Under the pieces are notes generated by a model. The model saw nothing but the letters and a program-made list of their open reading frames with translations. It was not told the DNA's origin and did no database searches. This document shows, in pieces, positions 58,910 to 64,000 of a stretch of 64,000 nucleotides of DNA; position 1 is the first letter of the stretch, and every line of letters begins with the position of its first letter. The position numbers and the translations under genes are program-made. This DNA is from Streptomyces sp. S.PNR 29 (GTDB taxonomy: Bacteria > Actinomycetota > Actinomycetes > Streptomycetales > Streptomycetaceae), in contig NZ_JANUQM010000010.1 in NCBI RefSeq assembly GCF_030386795.1, forward strand, positions 124,001 through 188,000. The letters run 5' to 3'.

Positions 58910-60202
58910 ATGTCACACAGGTCGAAGAAGCCGTCGGTGCGCAGAGCCGCGCTGCTCGGTGCCGGTGCTCTGCTGGCGACCGCCCTCGCCGTGCCCGTGG
59001 CGAGGGCCGGCACCGCCCTGGAGGGCTGCGCCGCGGCGGACGCCGCGATCTACCAGGCCCCGGCGAACGTCACGGCCGCCCCGGGGACCGTCCTCGCCTG
59101 CCGCCAGGTCGACGCCCTGCCGCTGGTCGGTGACGACACCCCGATGACCGCCTGGAAGGTGCAGTACGCGTCGACCGACGGACGGGGCCGGCCGGTCGCC
59201 GTGTCCGGCACGGTCGTCGTGCCCCGCGCTGCGTGGACCGGTCCGGGCGAACGTCCGCTGGTCGCGTTCGCGCCCGGCACCCTCGGCATCGGACCGCAGT
59301 GCGCCTTCTCCAAGCAGCTCGCGGGCGAGTACCAGGACGCCTACGAGGGCGGGAACATCGCCGCGCTGCTGCGCGCCGGGTACGCCGTCGCCGCGACGGA
59401 CGGCGCCGGGTACCTCGACGGCCAGGTCCACCCGTACGTCTCCGGCGCCGACGCCGGACACGCGGTGCTGGACATCGCGCGGGCCGCGCCGAAGGTGCCC
59501 GGCAGCGGGCTGAGCGCGGCGGCCCGGGTCGGCCTGTGGGGCTACTCGGAGGGCGGCGCCGGCAGCCTGTGGGCCGCGCAGCTGGCCCGTTCGTACGCCC
59601 CCGGCCTGAACGTCGTGGGTGTGGCGTCCGGCGGGGTGCCCGGGGACCTCAAGGTGGTGGCGAAGAGCCTCGACGGCGGGGCGTTCGCCGGGTTTCTGCT
59701 CGACGCCGTCATCGGCATGGCCACGACCAACCCGGAGATGCCCTTCGACGAACTCCTCAACGACGAGGGCCGCACGGCCGTGCGGGACGCGAAGACACTG
59801 TGCCTCGTCGGCACCCTCGCGCGCTTCGTCGGCGGCAGGACCGAGAACTACACCAAGGACAAGCTGACGCTCGACCAGATCTTCGCGCTGCGCGGCCCGG
59901 ACGGCACGACCTGGGGCCAGATCGTCGACCGCAACAAGCTCGGAGCCGGCGTCGGCCCCGCCGGCTCCGGCGCCCGCTACGAGATCCGCTTCCCCGTGCT
60001 GCAGTACCGCGGCCTCCTCGACGAGGTCATCCCGTCCGAGACCGAGGAGGCCACCCGGCAGGCGTACTGCTCCGCCAGGATCCCCACCCAGTGGAACACC
60101 TACCTCGGCGACCACATGCTCGGTGACTTCCAGGCGGTCGACGACGTCGTGAAGTGGCTCGGCGACCGCTTCGCCGGGAAGCCGATGCCCGGCAACTGCT
60201 GA
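58910..60202 (+). CDS. Secreted lipase (LIP/triacylglycerol lipase family)
   Basis: 430 residues. An Ala-rich signal peptide with cleavage near ARA/GT (about 33) precedes an alpha/beta hydrolase. The nucleophile Ser is in GYSEGGAG (near 206), the acid probably the Asp in GLLDEVIPSE, and the His in YLGDHMLGDF near the C-terminus, the usual order in secretory lipases (Pfam LIP). Two conserved cysteine pairs are visible. ATG 58910 was chosen; a GTG one codon upstream is possible. GGAAGGGA lies upstream. Confidence 0.85.
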   Translation: MSHRSKKPSVRRAALLGAGALLATALAVPVARAGTALEGCAAADAAIYQAPANVTAAPGTVLACRQVDALPLVGDDTPMTAWKVQYASTDGRGRPVAVSGTVVVPRAAWTGPGERPLVAFAPGTLGIGPQCAFSKQLAGEYQDAYEGGNIAALLRAGYAVAATDGAGYLDGQVHPYVSGADAGHAVLDIARAAPKVPGSGLSAAARVGLWGYSEGGAGSLWAAQLARSYAPGLNVVGVASGGVPGDLKVVAKSLDGGAFAGFLLDAVIGMATTNPEMPFDELLNDEGRTAVRDAKTLCLVGTLARFVGGRTENYTKDKLTLDQIFALRGPDGTTWGQIVDRNKLGAGVGPAGSGARYEIRFPVLQYRGLLDEVIPSETEEATRQAYCSARIPTQWNTYLGDHMLGDFQAVDDVVKWLGDRFAGKPMPGNC

Positions 60203-60218
60203 CGGCACCCCGCGCCCG

Positions 60219-60252
60219 GCGGCCCTGACGTCGCTCACCGGCTCAGGGCCGC
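60219..60252. terminator. Terminator between convergent lipase and IclR genes
   Basis: Perfect 10-bp stem GCGGCCCTGA / TCAGGGCCGC with a 14-nt loop. The right arm includes the stop codon of the leftward IclR gene. Confidence 0.65.
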
Positions 60253-61001
60253 TCCGGCTGCCACCCCAGTGCCCGTGAGATCCCGCGCGCCGCCAGCCGC
60301 ACCGCCGGGACCAGCACCGGTACCTGGGCGTCGGCGTGCGGTACGACGACCGAGACGGCGGCGGCCACCGTGCCGTCGGGCCCGCGCACCGGGGCCGCCA
60401 CCGACAGCGCGTCGTCCGTGACCTGGCGGTCGCTCACCGCGGCCCCGGTGCGCCGCACCTCCGCCAGCACCCGGCGCAGCCGTGCCGGGTCGGTGATCGT
60501 GTACGGGGTGAAGGAGACGAGCGGACCCGAGCAGTACGCCTCCTGGAACTCCGGCTCGCCGTGCGCCAGCAGCGCGAGCCCGACCCCGGTGGCGTGCAGC
60601 GGCCAGCGCGCGCCGACCCGGATGTGCACGCCGACCGCGGACCGCCCCGACAGCCACTCGATGTAGACGACCTCCGCCCCGTCCCGCACCGCCATCTGCA
60701 CGTTCTCGTGTGTCGCCTCGTACAGGTCCTCCAGGTACGGCAGCGCGATCTGCCGCAACGCGAGACCGCGGGGCGCGAGCGCGGCGACCTCCCACAGCCG
60801 CAGCCCGACGTGGTAGACGCCGGACTCGTCCCGCTCCAGGGCGCCCCACTGGGTGAGGGCGCCCACGAGCCGGTGCGCGGTGGTCAGACTGAGCCCGGCC
60901 CGGCGGCTGATGTCCGTCAGGCACAGCGCGGGGTGCTCGTGGTCGAAGGCGGCGAGCACGGACAGCAGCCGGTCGGGCGCGGAGCGGGCGGTCACGGTCA
61001 T
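60243..61001 (-). CDS. IclR-family transcriptional regulator
   Basis: 252 residues. The winged helix-turn-helix is LCLTDISRRAGLSLTTAHRLVGALTQWG (about 26-53, core A-G-L-S-x-T-T-A-H-R-L), followed by the GAF-like effector domain with ENVQMAVRDGAEVVYIEWLSG and LHATGVGLALLAHG. IclR proteins often regulate aromatic or acyl-CoA catabolism. ATG 61001 begins the conserved region; an extension to 61079 reads as Pro/Arg-rich linker. It is next to the MarR gene on the same strand and may sense a substrate of the SDR/amidohydrolase operon. Confidence 0.88.
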   Translation of the reverse strand: MTVTARSAPDRLLSVLAAFDHEHPALCLTDISRRAGLSLTTAHRLVGALTQWGALERDESGVYHVGLRLWEVAALAPRGLALRQIALPYLEDLYEATHENVQMAVRDGAEVVYIEWLSGRSAVGVHIRVGARWPLHATGVGLALLAHGEPEFQEAYCSGPLVSFTPYTITDPARLRRVLAEVRRTGAAVSDRQVTDDALSVAAPVRGPDGTVAAAVSVVVPHADAQVPVLVPAVRLAARGISRALGWQPERP

Positions 61002-61093
61002 GGCCGGGCGTCTCCCGGGGGTGCGGGGGCGTCGGGGGAGGGGCAGACCGAAGTTAGGCAGGGACCCCGCGGCAGTCAATCACTTGCACGGCA

Positions 61094-61519
61094 TCAGCTG
61101 AGCCCGTCCCCCGCGATGCGCAGCAGCAGGGCGTGCAGGGTCTCCCGCTCCGCCGGATCGAGCGGGCCCAGCAGTTCGTTCGTCACCCGCACTCCCGCCT
61201 CGTCGGTGTCCCGCAGGAAGTCGCGGCCCTCTTCGGTGAGGACCACGATCCGGCTGCGCCGGTCGTCGGGGGACGGTCTGCGCTCGGCGAAGCCGAGCTT
61301 CTCGAGGTCGTCGACGAGGCCGACGATAGCGCTCGGGTCGTAGCCGAGCCGGGCGCTCAGCTCACGCTGCAGCGCGCCCTGGGTGGTGGCGAGGAAGCGC
61401 AGCACCGCGTAGTGGCGCAGGCGCAGCCCCGACTCCTGCAGGAAGGAGTTGAACAGCTGACCCGAGCGCAGGCCCAGGCGGTACAGCAGGTACCCCGCGT
61501 CCGCGTGCAGCCCGCGCAT
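61094..61519 (-). CDS. MarR-family transcriptional regulator
   Basis: 141 residues. The winged helix is LRHYAVLRFLATTQGALQRELSARLGYDPSAIVGLVDDLEKLGFAERRPSPDDRRSR in outline, about 35-90 (key S-A-I-V-x-L-V-D-x-L-E and D-R-R-S-R wing). The first good start in frame is ATG 61519; the natural start may lie upstream at a rarer codon. It is divergent from the SDR operon, with a palindromic promoter between, and is its likely repressor. Confidence 0.85.
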   Translation of the reverse strand: MRGLHADAGYLLYRLGLRSGQLFNSFLQESGLRLRHYAVLRFLATTQGALQRELSARLGYDPSAIVGLVDDLEKLGFAERRPSPDDRRSRIVVLTEEGRDFLRDTDEAGVRVTNELLGPLDPAERETLHALLLRIAGDGLS

Positions 61520-61654
61520 CCACGGCTCGTCCGCGTCGATCGGGTCGGTGTTCGTGACGTGCTGGCGTGTGATGGCGGGCTCCCTGTTCTCGATCGCCGG
61601 GGCCGGTTCCCCAGGGAGATTCCAGCATGGCGCACCACGCGGTCATCAACAACT

Positions 61655-61684
61655 ATTGACGTCGACAATTATTGCTCTTAGCTT
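61655..61684 (+). promoter_or_regulatory. Promoter with overlapping MarR-type palindrome
   Basis: ATTGACGTCGACAAT (61655-61669) is a 15-bp palindrome with one mismatched pair. It includes TTGACG (61656-61661), which with a 17-bp spacer and TAGCTT (61679-61684) forms a consensus-like promoter for the SDR operon 60 bp downstream. The MarR product probably binds it. Confidence 0.6.
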
Positions 61685-61743
61685 CGATCTCGAAGCCGCA
61701 CCGCCGCGCCGTCCAGGCGCACTCCATGCGAAGGGACTCGCCC

Positions 61744-62661
61744 GTGCCCAGCATCGATCTCTCCGGCAAGGCCGCCGTCGTCACCGGCAGCGGCCGGGGT
61801 CTCGGCCTCGCCTACGCCCATGCCCTGGCCGCCCACGGTGCGTCCGTGGTCGTCAACGACATCGACGAAGCCGTGGCCGAGGCGGCCGTGAAGTCCATCA
61901 CCGAGGCCGGCGGCACGGCCGTCGCCGAGGTGGTCCCGGTCGGCACGAGCGAGGCCGCCGACCGGCTCGTCGGCCGCGCGGTGGAGGAGTTCGGACGCCT
62001 CGACGTCCTGGTCACCAACGCCGGCATTCTGCGCGACAAGGTGCTGTGGAAGATGACCGACGACGACTTCGACGCGGTGATCACCACCCACCTCAAGGGC
62101 ACCTTCACCTGCGCCCGCGCCGCCGCCGTCCGCATGCGCGAGCAGGGCGAGGGCGGCAGCCTGATCCTGATCGGCTCCCCGGCCGGCCAGCGCGGCAACT
62201 TCGGCCAGACGAACTACGCGGCCGCGAAGGCCGGCATCGCCGCCATGGCCCGCACCTGGGCCATGGAACTGGGCCGCGCGAACATCACCGTCAACGCCGT
62301 CGTGCCGGTCGCGGCGACCGCGATGACCGAGACCATCCCCGCCTTCGCCCCGTACATCGAGGCCATGAAGAACGGCGAGCCGCTGCCGGACTTCCTCCGC
62401 AAGGGCGAGGGCTTCGGCACCCCCGAGGACTGCGCGGCCCTGATCCCGTTCCTCGCCTCCGAGGCCGCGCGCGGCATCACGGGGCAGGCCATCGGCATCG
62501 GCGGTGACAAGGTGGCACTCTGGTCGCATCCGCAGGAGATCAGGGCGGCCTACGCCGACGGCGGCTGGACCCCCGACGCCCTGGCCGCCGCCTGGCCCAC
62601 CTCGGTCGGCGCGGAACTCCAGACGGTCGGCATCCCGGCGCCGAAGCTCCCGGAGGCGTGA
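61744..62661 (+). CDS. Short-chain dehydrogenase/reductase (SDR), multifunctional-enzyme-like
   Basis: 305 residues. The cofactor motif is VVTGSGRGLGLAYAHALAAHG (T-G-x3-G-x-G at about 12-18). The NAG motif is in LVTNAGILRD (about 90-99), and the catalytic S, Y and K are in GSPAGQRGNFGQTNYAAAKAG (about 140-160). The GSGRGLG and AGILRD forms are those of hydroxyacyl-CoA dehydrogenases of the MFE-2 type, so it probably oxidises a 3-hydroxyacyl-CoA. GTG 61744 has AAGGGA upstream. The stop overlaps the next gene. Confidence 0.88.
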   Translation: MPSIDLSGKAAVVTGSGRGLGLAYAHALAAHGASVVVNDIDEAVAEAAVKSITEAGGTAVAEVVPVGTSEAADRLVGRAVEEFGRLDVLVTNAGILRDKVLWKMTDDDFDAVITTHLKGTFTCARAAAVRMREQGEGGSLILIGSPAGQRGNFGQTNYAAAKAGIAAMARTWAMELGRANITVNAVVPVAATAMTETIPAFAPYIEAMKNGEPLPDFLRKGEGFGTPEDCAALIPFLASEAARGITGQAIGIGGDKVALWSHPQEIRAAYADGGWTPDALAAAWPTSVGAELQTVGIPAPKLPEA

Positions 62662-63548
62662 TGGACCTCTCCATGAACGTCGACGAACTGGTCGCCATCG
62701 ACGTCCACACCCACGCCGAGGTCTCCTCCAAGGGCCACTCCTCCCTGGACGACGACCTGCACGACGCCTCCTCCGCCTACTTCAAGGTCGAGGGCAAGCG
62801 GAAGCCGACGCTTGAGGAGACGGCCGCCTACTACCGTGAGCGGAAGATGGCCGCCGTGATCTTCACGGTGGACGCCGAGTCCGCCACCGGCACCGCACCG
62901 GTCCCCAACGAGGAGGTCGCCGAGGCCGCCGCCGCCAACGCGGACGTGCTGATCCCGTTCGCCTCCATCGACCCCTTCCGGGGCAGGGCGGGGGTCAAGC
63001 AGGCGCGGCGCCTGGTCGAGGAGTACGGGGTGAAGGGATTCAAGTTCCACCCCAGCATCCAGGGCTTCTTCCCCAACGACCGCTCGGTGGCGTACGACCT
63101 GTACGAGGTGATCGAGGAGACCGGCACCATCGCCCTGTTCCACACCGGCCAGACCGGCATCGGCGCCGGGGTGCCGGGCGGGGGCGGGATCCGCCTGAAG
63201 TACTCCAACCCGCTCCACGTCGACGACGTCGCCGCCGACTTCCCGCACCTGAAGATCATATTGGCGCACCCGTCCTTCCCCTGGCAGGACGAGGCCCTCG
63301 CCGTCGCCACGCACAAGCCGGGCGTGCACATCGACCTGTCCGGCTGGTCGCCGAAGTACTTCCCGCCGCAGCTGGTGCAGTACGCCAACACGCTGCTGAA
63401 GGACAAGGTCCTCTTCGGCTCCGACTTCCCCGTCCTCACCCCCGACCGCTGGCTCGCCGACTTCGACAAGCTGACGATCAAGGAAGAGGTCCGGCCGAAG
63501 ATCCTCAAGGAGAACGCCGCCCGCCTGCTCGGGCTGACCACACCGTAA
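62661..63548 (+). CDS. Amidohydrolase-2 family protein (TIM-barrel metal hydrolase/decarboxylase)
   Basis: 295 residues. Metal-binding H-x-H is IDVHTHAEVS (H16, H18). The second His is in GFKFHPSIQGF near 126-136, a third in ILAHPSFPWQDEA near 195-207, and the C-terminal metal Asp in LFGSDFPVLTPDRW (about 251-264). This is the ACMSD/4-oxalomesaconate-type amidohydrolase-related family, which decarboxylates or hydrates aromatic-pathway acids. ATG 62661 sits in the TGATG junction with the SDR gene. With the flanking CoA-enzyme genes it suggests degradation of a cyclic or aromatic acid. Confidence 0.85.
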   Translation: MDLSMNVDELVAIDVHTHAEVSSKGHSSLDDDLHDASSAYFKVEGKRKPTLEETAAYYRERKMAAVIFTVDAESATGTAPVPNEEVAEAAAANADVLIPFASIDPFRGRAGVKQARRLVEEYGVKGFKFHPSIQGFFPNDRSVAYDLYEVIEETGTIALFHTGQTGIGAGVPGGGGIRLKYSNPLHVDDVAADFPHLKIILAHPSFPWQDEALAVATHKPGVHIDLSGWSPKYFPPQLVQYANTLLKDKVLFGSDFPVLTPDRWLADFDKLTIKEEVRPKILKENAARLLGLTTP

Positions 63549-63559
63549 GGGGCGCGAAG

Positions 63560-64000
63560 ATGCGCAACGAGGGACTGGGTTCGTGGCCCGCACGCCGGGC
63601 CCGCAAGACCCCGCACCGCACCGCCCTGATCCACCGCGACACCGCGATCACCTACGCCGACCTGTACGCACGCACCACCCGGCTCGCCCACGCCCTGCGC
63701 GCCCGGGGCGTCAGGCGCGGCGACCGGATCGCCTACCTCGGCCCGAACCACCCCTCCTACCTGGAGACCCTGTTCGCGGCGGGCACGCTCGGCGCGGTGT
63801 TCGTGCCGCTCAACACCCGGCTCGCCGGGCCCGAGATCGCCTACCAGCTCAGCGACTCCGGTGCGAAGGCCCTCGTCTACGGCCCCTCGCACGCCGGGCT
63901 CGTCGCCGGGCTGCCGGGCAGCACGGACGTACGGACGTACCTCGAGGTCGGCGCCGAGTACGAGGAGGAGGTCGCCGGGGCCCCGGACGAGCCGATCGAC
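63560..64000 (+). CDS. AMP-binding acyl-CoA ligase, C-terminus off window
   Basis: 147 codons up to the right edge. The N-terminus matches long/medium-chain and aromatic acyl-CoA synthetases: WPARRARKTPHRTALIHRDTAITYADLYARTTRLAHAL, then GDRIAYLGPNHPSYLETLFAAGTLGAVFVPLNTRL (about 50-85, outline only). Only the first part of the ANL fold is inside, before the P-loop motif. It begins 11 nt after the amidohydrolase gene with AAGGGG upstream, in one operon. Its substrate is probably the acid the cluster degrades. Confidence 0.88.
   Translation, partial: MRNEGLGSWPARRARKTPHRTALIHRDTAITYADLYARTTRLAHALRARGVRRGDRIAYLGPNHPSYLETLFAAGTLGAVFVPLNTRLAGPEIAYQLSDSGAKALVYGPSHAGLVAGLPGSTDVRTYLEVGAEYEEEVAGAPDEPID

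Noticed and set aside
1..64000. CRISPR array, insertion sequence or replication origin
   Set aside because: No regularly spaced repeats, no transposase-like frame with terminal inverted repeats, and no DnaA-box cluster were noticed.

Overview
The window is chromosomal DNA of a Streptomyces-type actinomycete. The evidence is very high GC, strong G/C at third codon positions, many GTG and TTG starts, operons with 4-nt stop/start overlaps, and families typical of streptomycetes. The gene order recalls the right half of the Streptomyces coelicolor chromosome (the SCO6580s and SCO6640s to SCO6660s); that is from memory, not from a search.

Layout. 0-7.6 kb: a divergent acyl-CoA catabolic island. 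An ADP-forming acyl-CoA ligase (cut by the left edge), a formyl-CoA transferase-like CoA-transferase and a ThDP enzyme of the oxalyl-CoA decarboxylase / 2-hydroxyacyl-CoA lyase family run leftward. A sucCD pair and a decayed aldehyde dehydrogenase run rightward. A palindrome sits between the two arms. 7.8-12.3 kb: tRNA-Leu(GAG), unrecognised genes, a ribbon-helix-helix regulator and a sigma-factor operon; this is accessory-looking. 12.3-18.2 kb: PolX, an EF-G pseudogene, a hydrolase, a secreted protein, and a CooC/ParA-type ATPase behind a Zur-like box. 18.3-24 kb: an acetyltransferase, a peptide/nickel-type ABC importer (lipoprotein plus one fused permease, no ATPase nearby), an MFS transporter and another acetyltransferase.

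24-31.1 kb holds the most interesting block: a CDP-alcohol phosphotransferase, a dehydrogenase, a PTPS homologue without zinc or catalytic residues, a glycosyltransferase, a methyltransferase, a lipid-flippase-like membrane protein, a creatininase-family amidohydrolase and a GTP cyclohydrolase II with Met at the specificity position. Together they look like an uncharacterised pathway that diverts the GTP-derived formamidopyrimidine (FAPy) nucleotide into a glycosylated, methylated and perhaps lipid-linked product.

31.2-34.6 kb: a lysine-catabolic operon (FAD oxidase plus two saccharopine dehydrogenases). 34.6-38.8 kb: a serine hydrolase, a TetR/MFS export pair with a double operator, an F420-type oxidoreductase and a VOC protein. 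38.9-44 kb: shikimate/quinate uptake and conversion to protocatechuate. 44-54.4 kb: a beta-helix-like membrane protein and a complete tkt-tal-zwf-opcA-pgi-gnd pentose-phosphate operon. 54.5-60.2 kb: an AraC regulator, a small membrane protein, a secreted GH16 glucanase with a LacI-type operator, a Cys-repeat protein and a secreted lipase. 60.2-64 kb: IclR and MarR regulators and the start of an SDR / amidohydrolase / acyl-CoA ligase catabolic operon cut by the right edge.

No CRISPR array, intact insertion sequence, integrase, rRNA or replication origin was seen.
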